A stretch of 37,006 nucleotides of DNA from positions 1 through 37,006 of the forward strand of contig JAUSLF010000075.1 in NCBI GenBank assembly GCA_030646695.1, in the 5' to 3' direction. Shown in pieces: positions 18,078 through 24,235 of the stretch. The position numbers were made by a program, and so were the translations under genes. How positions within the stretch are numbered: position 1 is the first letter of the stretch; every line of letters begins with the position of its first letter. The stretch comes from Nitrosomonadaceae bacterium. Lineage in GTDB: Bacteria; Pseudomonadota; Gammaproteobacteria; Burkholderiales; Nitrosomonadaceae. Below the pieces are notes generated by a model that did no database searches, was not told where the DNA came from, and saw only the letters and a program-made list of their open reading frames with translations.

Positions 18078-18320
18078 TTACTTGCTTTGAGGAGCCAAAT
18101 TGGTGCTGCCGTCGGGACGCGCGCTGGGGAGAATTGTGGGGCCGCTTAAATCCTCATCCGCCGCAATCGGGGGTGGAGTGATTTCGGGGGAAGTGTCGAC
18201 AGGTACTTTTGATATTTGTTCAAAACGATCCTTCTCTTGCTCGGGGAGAGCTTGATTGGGTTTACCACAGGCGGCCAGGGTGAGTGCCACCAGAGTGACG
18301 GCGAGGAGCGAGAGTCTCAT
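18078..18320 (-). CDS. Small lipoprotein, tandem-cassette member 1
   Basis: An 80-residue predicted lipoprotein. The signal peptide is MRLSLLAVTLVALTLAAC, with the lipobox cysteine at residue 18. The mature part is short, acidic and proline-rich, and contains ADEDLSGPTILP, which is echoed in member 2 (DDDLSGPAELP). Start ATG 18318-18320 has AAGGAAA 8 bases upstream. It is not assigned to a known family. It ends before the palindromic terminator at 17996-18041, and its 3' flank duplicates that of member 2. Probably anchored in the outer or inner membrane facing the periplasm; role unknown. Confidence 0.7.
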   Translation of the reverse strand: MRLSLLAVTLVALTLAACGKPNQALPEQEKDRFEQISKVPVDTSPEITPPPIAADEDLSGPTILPSARPDGSTNLAPQSK

Positions 18321-18442
18321 TATTCGGTTTCCTTGATAAATGGTTTGGGACAAGGTGTAGTGTAACAAAAATTAATGTATAACGAAATAACCGGCCGGTT
18401 TTTTGCATGGCGTTTTGCACCCGCATGACGTTTCCTACCTGC

Positions 18443-18503
18443 ACTGCGGACGATAAAAAACCATCCCGCAGGATGGTTTTTTTCGTGCCGGTTAACTGCT
18501 TTA
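18443..18503. repeat. Duplicated terminator block, copy B
   Basis: The second copy of the block at 17993-18056. In this copy the hairpin is no longer a perfect palindrome (CGCA in place of CGCG at the centre, and TTTCGTGCCG in place of TTATCGTCCG). Its end TTA (18501-18503) is the stop codon of lipoprotein gene 2; the same TTA in copy A is not used as a stop. Confidence 0.8.
18451..18485. terminator. Terminator of lipoprotein gene 2
   Basis: AAAAAACCATCC (18455-18466) and GGATGGTTTTTT (18471-18482) form a stem with a 4-base loop and flanking A/T runs, effective in both directions. It lies 16 bp past the gene 2 stop codon. Confidence 0.75.
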
Positions 18504-18806
18504 ATGAACCTGCGGGGGTTTGTGGGCTTCCTGACCTGGTTTGAGGGGGTTACCATTGCCATCGAGGGCAAAACCGGGGAGCTCAGCCGGACCGCTAAGA
18601 TCATCATCCTCCGCCGCACCGGCGGTAGCTCTGGCAGCATCTACATCAACCGCAAGACCCATTTCTTTACGCTCTTCCCCAAGGGTGCCGCCTCCTTCCA
18701 TGTTGGTGCCATAAGTATCTGAACCTGCTTGTTCTGCCTGTTTGGGTCTGTCGCAGGCGGTGAATGTCAGTGCTACCAGAGCGGCAGCGAGAAGCGGAAG
18801 TTTCAT
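18501..18806 (-). CDS. Small lipoprotein, tandem-cassette member 2
   Basis: A 101-residue predicted lipoprotein. The signal peptide MKLPLLAAALVALTFTAC puts the lipobox cysteine at residue 18. The mature region is hydrophilic: a Gly/Glu-rich part (GGGTLGEERKEMG), then DDDLSGPAELPGFALDGNG and a proline-rich end. The DLSGP motif and equal signal-peptide length link it to member 1. Start ATG 18804-18806 has AAGGA upstream; the frame extends further but only through non-conserved sequence. It has its own candidate promoter at 18875-18904 and terminator at 18451-18485. Function unknown. Confidence 0.7.
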   Translation of the reverse strand: MKLPLLAAALVALTFTACDRPKQAEQAGSDTYGTNMEGGGTLGEERKEMGLAVDVDAARATAGAAEDDDLSGPAELPGFALDGNGNPLKPGQEAHKPPQVH

Positions 18807-18874
18807 TGTATTATTCCTTGTATTAGTTAAATAAAATAGCTTGCAGCGGGCCGTGTAGTTGCATCGGGCAGCGT

Positions 18875-18904
18875 AGTATATAGCAAAAGTAACCGAATTG
18901 TGAA
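18875..18904 (-). promoter_or_regulatory. Candidate promoter of lipoprotein gene 2
   Basis: On the minus strand, TTCACA (18899-18904), an 18-bp spacer and TATACT (18875-18880). The same TATACT -10 and 18-bp spacing are found before gene 3, and the motif CAAGCTATTTTATT appears in both upstream regions. Confidence 0.5.
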
Positions 18905-19019
18905 TGAATTGTGAAAATAATTTATTACTTTGGTTTGCCGACTTCCCAAGCATGGTTTCTTGCATGAGAAGAACTGTTCTTTGGATGACTTAAGCCGTTT
19001 TTTGCCTCGACTATCGACA

Positions 19020-19223
19020 TCATTTGCCAGTAGTTGCAGTGCCAGCCGGGGCCGGAGCCGGCTCCTCATCTTTAAGCACGTCAAAATTTGGCTCAGAGTC
19101 ACGCGGTGCATCCGCAGAGGGCGGCGGTTTATCCATGGGGTAACCGTCGAGACTTTTTTTACCTTCACCACAAGCAGTCAGCGTCAATGCGGCCAAGGCA
19201 ACAACGAGGAACATGGATTTCAT
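19020..19223 (-). CDS. Small lipoprotein, tandem-cassette member 3
   Basis: A 67-residue predicted lipoprotein. The signal peptide MKSMFLVVALAALTLTAC puts the lipobox cysteine at residue 18, exactly as in members 1, 2 and 4 of the cassette (18, 18, 19). The mature chain of about 49 residues is Pro/Asp/Lys-rich and ends in PAPAPAGTATTGK, resembling the EAPAPAPAPGK end of member 4. An AGGAAA lies about 8 bases before the ATG. No terminator hairpin is evident after its stop, so its transcript may run into member 2. Function unknown. Confidence 0.7.
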   Translation of the reverse strand: MKSMFLVVALAALTLTACGEGKKSLDGYPMDKPPPSADAPRDSEPNFDVLKDEEPAPAPAGTATTGK

Positions 19224-19256
19224 TATTCGATTTCCTGAAAAATTTTAACAAGGCAA

Positions 19257-19286
19257 AGTATATAATAAAATAGCTTGATTATTCAA
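19257..19286 (-). promoter_or_regulatory. Candidate promoter of lipoprotein gene 3
   Basis: On the minus strand, TTGAAT (19281-19286), an 18-bp spacer and TATACT (19257-19262), predicting a start near 19250 and a 27-nt leader that contains the ribosome binding site. Confidence 0.6.
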
Positions 19287-19338
19287 ATTTAAAGCGGCCG
19301 ATTGGCATGATTCATTGTCTCACCGCGCCAGTCCGCAG

Positions 19339-19369
19339 AAAAAAAGCCGTCCCGGAGGACGGCTTTTTT
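19339..19369. terminator. Terminator of lipoprotein gene 4
   Basis: GCCGTCC (19346-19352) and GGACGGC (19357-19363) form a stem with a CGGA loop, flanked by seven A's and six T's, so it can act on both strands. It lies 40 bp past the gene 4 stop. Its sequence differs from the duplicated blocks although the design is the same. Confidence 0.8.
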
Positions 19370-19409
19370 CATTTGCGTTTGCTTGTTGTTGCGTTTGGTT
19401 ATTTTTCTA

Positions 19410-19622
19410 CTATTTGCCAGGAGCGGGAGCAGGAGCAGGAGCTTCGGCTTCTTTTGCCGCTTTCTCAAGTTCTTCATCAGATACTGAACCTTCACGTTTC
19501 TCCCAAAGGCTGGGGGGGTATTGCCCTGGTTTTCCTTCTCCAGGTGATTTTTCCCGCATCTGGTCACAAGCGGTAAATGATAGTGTTATCAAGGCGGCAG
19601 CGAGGAGCGGGTAGACTCTCAT
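19410..19622 (-). CDS. Small lipoprotein, tandem-cassette member 4
   Basis: A 70-residue predicted lipoprotein. The signal peptide MRVYPLLAAALITLSFTAC puts the lipobox cysteine at residue 19. The mature part is lysine/glutamate-rich (SPGEGKPGQYPPSLWEKREG), with a possible short helix EELEKAAKEAEAP and an alternating Ala-Pro end. An AAGGAG lies about 8 bases before the ATG, the best ribosome binding site in the cassette. It lies furthest upstream in the minus-strand array and has its own terminator. No family recognised. The Ala-Pro tail could be a periplasmic spacer, which is speculation. Confidence 0.7.
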   Translation of the reverse strand: MRVYPLLAAALITLSFTACDQMREKSPGEGKPGQYPPSLWEKREGSVSDEELEKAAKEAEAPAPAPAPGK

Positions 19623-19840
19623 TATTAATCTCCTTTATCTAGTTTATGACGGATCACGGTGAATTGCTTACAAAGCGCTTTGGCCATTCAAATCTGGAAA
19701 GACCGCTACCTTAATAGCAGAATTCAGAAATGTTGTCTAGTAGATTCCGCTGGATTTATGCATTCCCCCTAGCAGGGGCTCGTTCCAAACCTGTGGCGGT
19801 AACGGCAATGCAGGATATGCCGGGGTAAATTACTGCAATT

Positions 19841-20962
19841 TTAGCTGACCATATTGATGTAACCATAGAGATGCCATTGATGCAGCAGAGCCATGGCTTC
19901 TGCATCAATGAGTTCTCCCGCCGCCAATTCCTGCTGATCGGCAAATTTTTCCAATGAGCGGCAGGCAGTAACGCTGACTGGGTAGGCATCGCCATTCAGA
20001 AAAATGTTTTTCCCCCGGCACAGCATGCGGCTCTTCAAATCCAGCCGCAATCCGTTTTTTTTGACTTGCTGCACAAATCTTTTTTGTGTCAGGGGGGGCG
20101 ATGGCTGTGTGAAAAAAACGTGAGGTTTAGGCTCGGTGAGGTAGATGCCGATAAAGTGTTCGATGTCAGTATTGTTCCACTTGATTTTACCCAGCGCGCT
20201 ACTTGTCTGGCGTAGCATGGCCAGACTGATGTGTGCTGGGTGGGGTTGCAAGGCGATATCGGGATCGCGATAGATACCGTCGATCTTGATATAGTCTTGC
20301 AGATAAACCAGAAACTGGGTGGCAAGTTCCTGATAACTCGGGGCGCGAAAACCGATGGAGTAGGTCATGCAATCATCCTCGGCTACACCATTGTGGGCGT
20401 AGCCGGGCGGCAGATAAAGCATATCACCCGGTTCCAGTACCCATTCCTGTTCCGGGCGGAAGTTGCGCAGGATTCTCAGTGGCGCATCTGCGATCAGGCT
20501 GCGGTCATGCTGGGCGGATATCTGCCAGAGTCTGCGCCCCATGCCTTGCAGCAAGAAAACGTCATAAGAATCAAAATGGGGCCCGACCCCGCCGCCCTTG
20601 GGGGCATAACTGACCATCAAGTCATCGAGCCGGGCGTAAGGGATGAAATTAAATCTGCGCAGCAGGTCGCGGGCTGCGGGCAGAAAATGATTGACGTCCT
20701 GTACCAGCAATGTCCAGGTTTTTTTTGACAGGTGAGAAAAATCGCGCGCAACGAAGGGGCCATGTTCGACTTGCCATTCCCTCTTTTGCCGTACCACCAG
20801 ACGCGATTGCGAGTCGTCTCTGCAGGCGAGATCGATAAGATCGCTGCGTGCCAGGAGTCCCTGAAAACCGGGCAGGGCGCCACGCACCAGCAGTGGTTTT
20901 TTCTGCCAGTAGTCGCGCAGGAAATTTCTGGGTGTACGTCCGCCCAGGAGGGTGGTTTTCAT
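19841..20962 (-). CDS. RoxA/YcfD-like ribosomal oxygenase (JmjC/cupin)
   Basis: A 373-residue Fe(II)/2-oxoglutarate-dependent oxygenase. E. coli RoxA hydroxylates an arginine of ribosomal protein L16. Motifs: PRNFLRDYWQKKPLLVRGA at the N-terminus, the iron-binding H-X-D (H129, D131 in VGPHFDSYDVFLLQ), the distal H190 in YLPPGYAHNGVA, and a C-terminal winged-helix region typical of the ROX group. The start at ATG 20960-20962 matches the family N-terminus. A TATAAT ends 6 bases upstream and there is no ribosome binding site, so the mRNA may be leaderless. It lies downstream of mutL on the same strand. Confidence 0.88.
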   Translation of the reverse strand: MKTTLLGGRTPRNFLRDYWQKKPLLVRGALPGFQGLLARSDLIDLACRDDSQSRLVVRQKREWQVEHGPFVARDFSHLSKKTWTLLVQDVNHFLPAARDLLRRFNFIPYARLDDLMVSYAPKGGGVGPHFDSYDVFLLQGMGRRLWQISAQHDRSLIADAPLRILRNFRPEQEWVLEPGDMLYLPPGYAHNGVAEDDCMTYSIGFRAPSYQELATQFLVYLQDYIKIDGIYRDPDIALQPHPAHISLAMLRQTSSALGKIKWNNTDIEHFIGIYLTEPKPHVFFTQPSPPLTQKRFVQQVKKNGLRLDLKSRMLCRGKNIFLNGDAYPVSVTACRSLEKFADQQELAAGELIDAEAMALLHQWHLYGYINMVS

Positions 20963-20968
20963 GGCTGC

Positions 20969-20996
20969 ATTATAGGCGCGTAATGCCATTCAACAA
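20969..20996 (-). promoter_or_regulatory. Promoter predicted to give a leaderless roxA mRNA
   Basis: On the minus strand, TATAAT (20969-20974) with TTGTTG (20991-20996) 16 bp upstream. If the hexamer occupies -12 to -7, then +1 falls on 20962, the A of the roxA ATG. Confidence 0.5.
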
Positions 20997-21033
20997 AAGC
21001 CGTTATAACTTTGCAGGAATGAGTTAGGGCGCT

Positions 21034-21071
21034 GCTGAACCAGTCCCACGCGGGCGCGGGACTGGTTCAGC
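21034..21071. repeat. 14-bp perfect inverted repeat between mutL and roxA
   Basis: GCTGAACCAGTCCC (21034-21047) and GGGACTGGTTCAGC (21058-21071) pair perfectly around a GC-rich 10-base loop. There is no T-run on either side, so it is not a classical intrinsic terminator. It could be a factor-dependent terminator, an mRNA-stabilising hairpin or a REP-like element. Confidence 0.7.
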
Positions 21072-21138
21072 GGTTCCTTAGAGGCCACCGCTAAAGACAA
21101 GGTAATCGTACCCGATACTGTCGCTGGCGTGATTCTGA

Positions 21139-22905
21139 TTATTTCCCTCGCATGAACATCTTGTCGAGATCAGCCAGACTTATTTCAAACCAGGTTGGCC
21201 TGCCGTGATTGCATTGGTCGGAGCGCTCGGTTGCTTCCATTTCACGTAGCAGCGCGTTCATTTCCGGCACGGTCAGCATACGGTTTGCACGAACTGCAGT
21301 GTGGCAGGCCATGGTCGAGAGAAGTTCGTTGCGCCTGCCGGTCAATACCTGACTGGCACCAAATTCGCGGATCTCGCGCAGAACGGCACGCGCGAGTTGC
21401 ACCGCATCGGCGTCCTTGAGAGTGGCCGGTAGCGCGCGCACCGCCAACGCGGTGGGGGAGAGCGCAACGATTTCAAATCCCAGTTCGCGCAAGATCGCAT
21501 CGTTCTCTTCGGCTGTGGTGATTTCCAGACTATCTGCCCGGAATGTCACGGGGATCAACAATGGCTGCATCGATAACGTATGGCTGTCCAGCGCCGACTT
21601 GAGCTTTTCATATACGACGCGCTCATGTGCCGCATGCATGTCCACGATGATCAGCCCCCGGTCATTCTGCGCCAAAATATAAATACCCAAGAGTTGTCCC
21701 AAGGCAAACCCCAGCGGCGGGATTTCTACTCCCGCTACAAGCGGCGCTGCTGCCGCCGCTGTCGCGCGCGGTGTGGTGTCTGTGCCAAACAGGGCCTGGT
21801 AAAACGCTGGCGACTGGGCTGCAGTGGCAAGCGGCATGGTGTTTTGCCGTGAGTAAACGGGAAATGATGCGGCCGTTCTCGGGCTTGCGCTTTCCGGCTC
21901 CCTAGGTACCAGCGCTTGATGCGGTGATGCCAGGGCCTTGTTGATTGCGTGGAAAATGAATTGATGCAGTGCGCGCGAATCACGGAATCGCACCTCGGTT
22001 TTGGTGGGATGCACGTTCACATCCACGCCCTCCGGACCCATTTCGAGGAACAGCACAAAAGCCGGATGCCGTTCCAGATGCAGCACGTCACGGTAAGCTT
22101 CGCGCAACGCATGGGCGATCAGTTTGTCGCGGACGAAACGGCCGTTGACGAAGAAATACTGGGTATCGCGGGAGGAGCGCGAGTAGGCGGGCAATGCTGC
22201 CGCACCCCACAGGCGCAAATCTGCCGCTTGTTCATCAATGAATGCCGCAGTCTGAACAAATTCCTGGCCTAATATTGCCGCGATGCGCTGTTTCGCATCC
22301 GCCGGACGCAGGTGATGACGTACTTTTCCGTTGTGCTGCAGCGTGAAGCCGATGGCGGCGCGTGACAACGCAAGGCGCAGAAAGATTTCCTCGCAATGGG
22401 CGAATTCAGTAGCTTCGGTTTTCAGGAATTTGCGCCGGACAGGGGTATTGAAGTAGAGGTCATGCACTTCCACCACGGAACCGGCAGCCAATGCTGCCGG
22501 TTCCGGTTGCGAGTAACGGTTGCCTTCCACCTGTATCTGCCAGGCATGGTTTTCCGCTGCCGTGCGGCTTGTCAGCATCAGGCGCGAAACTGCGGCAATA
22601 CTCGCCAGCGCTTCACCGCGAAACCCCAGACTCGCTACTCTCTGCAAATCTTCCAGCGTAGTTATCTTGCTGGTGGCGTGACGGGCAAGCGCAAGCGGCA
22701 GATCGTCTCTGGAAATTCCGCTGCCATCATCGGCCACCCGGATCAATTTGATTCCGCCCTGGGTAAGTTGCACGGTTATTTCGGCTGCTCCCGCATCCAG
22801 GCTGTTCTCCAGCAGTTCCTTGAGTGCCGAGGCAGGGCGCTCCACTACCTCGCCAGCAGCAATCTGATTGATGAGCAGGTCGGGAAGTAGTCTGATTGCA
22901 GTCAT
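21139..22905 (-). CDS. mutL: DNA mismatch repair protein MutL
   Basis: A 588-residue GHKL ATPase that couples MutS mismatch recognition to strand removal. The N-terminal ATPase motifs are all present: IAAGEVVERPASALKELLENSLDAGA (E30, N34), VADDGSGI and GFRGEALASIAAVSRL; DVNVHPTKTEVRF follows. After a variable linker (about 320-400), the C-terminal domain has the metal-dependent endonuclease-type motif D-x-H-A-x2-E-x4-E (DMHAAHERVVYE, near residue 418), with M in place of the usual Q, plus CHTAVRANRM and CNHGRPTWFEI. It should therefore be an endonuclease-competent MutL rather than a MutH-dependent one. A TATAAT lies at 22934-22939. Confidence 0.95.
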   Translation of the reverse strand: MTAIRLLPDLLINQIAAGEVVERPASALKELLENSLDAGAAEITVQLTQGGIKLIRVADDGSGISRDDLPLALARHATSKITTLEDLQRVASLGFRGEALASIAAVSRLMLTSRTAAENHAWQIQVEGNRYSQPEPAALAAGSVVEVHDLYFNTPVRRKFLKTEATEFAHCEEIFLRLALSRAAIGFTLQHNGKVRHHLRPADAKQRIAAILGQEFVQTAAFIDEQAADLRLWGAAALPAYSRSSRDTQYFFVNGRFVRDKLIAHALREAYRDVLHLERHPAFVLFLEMGPEGVDVNVHPTKTEVRFRDSRALHQFIFHAINKALASPHQALVPREPESASPRTAASFPVYSRQNTMPLATAAQSPAFYQALFGTDTTPRATAAAAAPLVAGVEIPPLGFALGQLLGIYILAQNDRGLIIVDMHAAHERVVYEKLKSALDSHTLSMQPLLIPVTFRADSLEITTAEENDAILRELGFEIVALSPTALAVRALPATLKDADAVQLARAVLREIREFGASQVLTGRRNELLSTMACHTAVRANRMLTVPEMNALLREMEATERSDQCNHGRPTWFEISLADLDKMFMRGK

Positions 22906-23007
22906 GAACGGGGTGGAACGGGAATATGCTGCGATTATACGGTGTCGGGTTACGGTTTGCCGTACCAGCGGTTAACTGTTCTGCCACAGATTTGCGCGCG
23001 CTGCCGG

Positions 23008-23934
23008 TTACGGGTGCCCTTCCATCGCCGCAGTGATCACAGTGTGATTGAGATGGGGAGCGAACATGCCAATGAAATCGTACACGTATCCGCGCAGGTA
23101 ACTGTTGCGGGTAATGCCGATGCGCGTGGTGCTCGGCTCAAACAGGTGGCTGGCGTCGATGGCCCGCAGGTGTTTGTCGCGCTTGGGATCGAACGCCATC
23201 TGCGCCAGAATGCCGATGCCCAGTCCCAATTCCACGTAGGTCTTAATTACATCGGCGTCTATTGCAGTCAGCACCACGTTAGGGGTTAACCCCTTAGCTT
23301 CGAACGCCTGATTGATTTTCGTGCGGCCAGTAAATGCAAAATCGTAAGTGATGATGGGATACTGAACGATGGCCTCCAGCGTCAGTGTCTCGAGTTTAAG
23401 CAAAGGGTGACGGGGTGGAGTGATGATGCAGCGATTCCACTGATAGCACGGCAGCATCACCAGTTCCTGAAACAATTCGATTGCTTCGGTGGCGATGGCG
23501 ATATCTGCTTCGCCTGAGGTGACCAGTTCGGCTATCTGCGTCGGACTGCCTTGGCGCAGAATTAACCTCACCTTGGGGTAACGTGCGGTGAAACGTTTGA
23601 TCGCGGGTGGCAGTGCATACCGGGCTTGGGTATGGGTGGTGGCGATGGTCAAGGAACCGCTGGCTTCATTGGTGAATTCCTGGCCGACTTGTTTCAGATT
23701 CTTCGCATCTCTAAGCATTCTTTCGGCAATTTCAATAATAGCTTGTCCTGGCGGGGTGATCTTGACCACCCGTTTGCCGTTGCGTACAAAGATGTCTACT
23801 CCCAGTTCGCTTTCCAGTAAGCTGATCTGCTTGCTGATTCCTGGTTGCGAAGTGTGCAGGCTTTCTGCGGCCTTGGACAAGTTCAGACCCTGGTTAGCGA
23901 CTTCGCACAGATAGCGTAATTGTTGTAGTTTCAT
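23008..23934 (-). CDS. cysB: CysB-type LysR transcriptional regulator
   Basis: A 308-residue LysR-family regulator. The HTH domain is KLQQLRYLCEVANQGLNLSKAAESLHTSQPGISKQISLLE (about 2-42), matching CysB. The effector domain shows TTHTQARYALP (a CysB-type sulfate/N-acetylserine contact region), EADIAIATEAI and IDADVIKTYVELGLGIGILAQMAFDP. Start ATG 23932-23934 with GGA 4 bases upstream fits the family; the frame extends 5 codons further. It is transcribed divergently from the sulfate operon and 301 bp from cysI, the classical arrangement for control of sulfate assimilation, probably with autoregulation. CbL or SsuR-like regulators are alternatives. Confidence 0.9.
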   Translation of the reverse strand: MKLQQLRYLCEVANQGLNLSKAAESLHTSQPGISKQISLLESELGVDIFVRNGKRVVKITPPGQAIIEIAERMLRDAKNLKQVGQEFTNEASGSLTIATTHTQARYALPPAIKRFTARYPKVRLILRQGSPTQIAELVTSGEADIAIATEAIELFQELVMLPCYQWNRCIITPPRHPLLKLETLTLEAIVQYPIITYDFAFTGRTKINQAFEAKGLTPNVVLTAIDADVIKTYVELGLGIGILAQMAFDPKRDKHLRAIDASHLFEPSTTRIGITRNSYLRGYVYDFIGMFAPHLNHTVITAAMEGHP

Positions 23935-23985
23935 GATTCCTGACTTCAAATAACATTATCTTATAACAATCTAACGCAATATTCT

Positions 23986-24014
23986 TTCATGACATATGTG
24001 CTGATTGCTATCAT
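23986..24014 (+). promoter_or_regulatory. Candidate sulfate-operon promoter
   Basis: TTCATG (23986-23991), a 17-bp spacer and TATCAT (24009-24014). The weak -35 fits an activator-dependent (CysB) promoter. AT-rich sequence just upstream (TTATCTTATAACAATC, 23956-23971) could hold CysB sites. The predicted leader is about 215 nt. Confidence 0.4.
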
Positions 24015-24083
24015 AGCGGTTTCGAGGCGCCATATAAAGTTACATGTTGCATGTGGCCGCACGGGTCATGTCCGTACAGAAAC

Positions 24084-24208
24084 GGTAAATTCCAGTTTAC
24101 CTGGCATGCTGGAATCACCTGCCGGGAACCGGTATGCATAGTCATGCCGGTGTGCCGGCACTGGATTGGAAGTGGCAATCAGTCTTGTCCTCATGAACGA
24201 CAAGCTGA
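24084..24208 (+). promoter_or_regulatory. Structured leader region of the cys operon
   Basis: The 301-bp cysB-cysI gap has no gene but several inverted repeats. GGTAAA/TTTACC (24084-24101) competes with CCAG/CTGG (24092-24104) and TTCCAG/CTGGAA (24090-24114). Then come CCGGTATG/CATGCCGG (24129-24150, one G-U), the palindrome GTGCCGGCAC (24152-24161), and a 10-bp stem TCAG(t)CTTGTC/GACAAGCTGA (24179-24208) shortly before the ribosome binding site GGAGA (24225-24229). The overlap of the first three pairings permits alternative folds. No known riboswitch consensus was recognised. Confidence 0.4.
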
Positions 24209-24235
24209 TATGGTAACCAATTGTGGAGAATCAGG

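Noticed and set aside
18960-18990. AAGAAC-T-GTTCTT near the end of lipoprotein gene 3 as a terminator.
   Set aside because: It is a short AT-rich palindrome without a GC stem or loop, so it is not a convincing terminator.
19764-19785. CCCC/GGGG hairpin after roxA as its terminator.
   Set aside because: The stem is only 4-5 bp and has no T-run on the minus strand.
24084-24235. Known riboswitch classes (SAM, cobalamin) in the cys leader.
   Set aside because: I could not find the conserved core sequences of these classes; only generic hairpins are visible.
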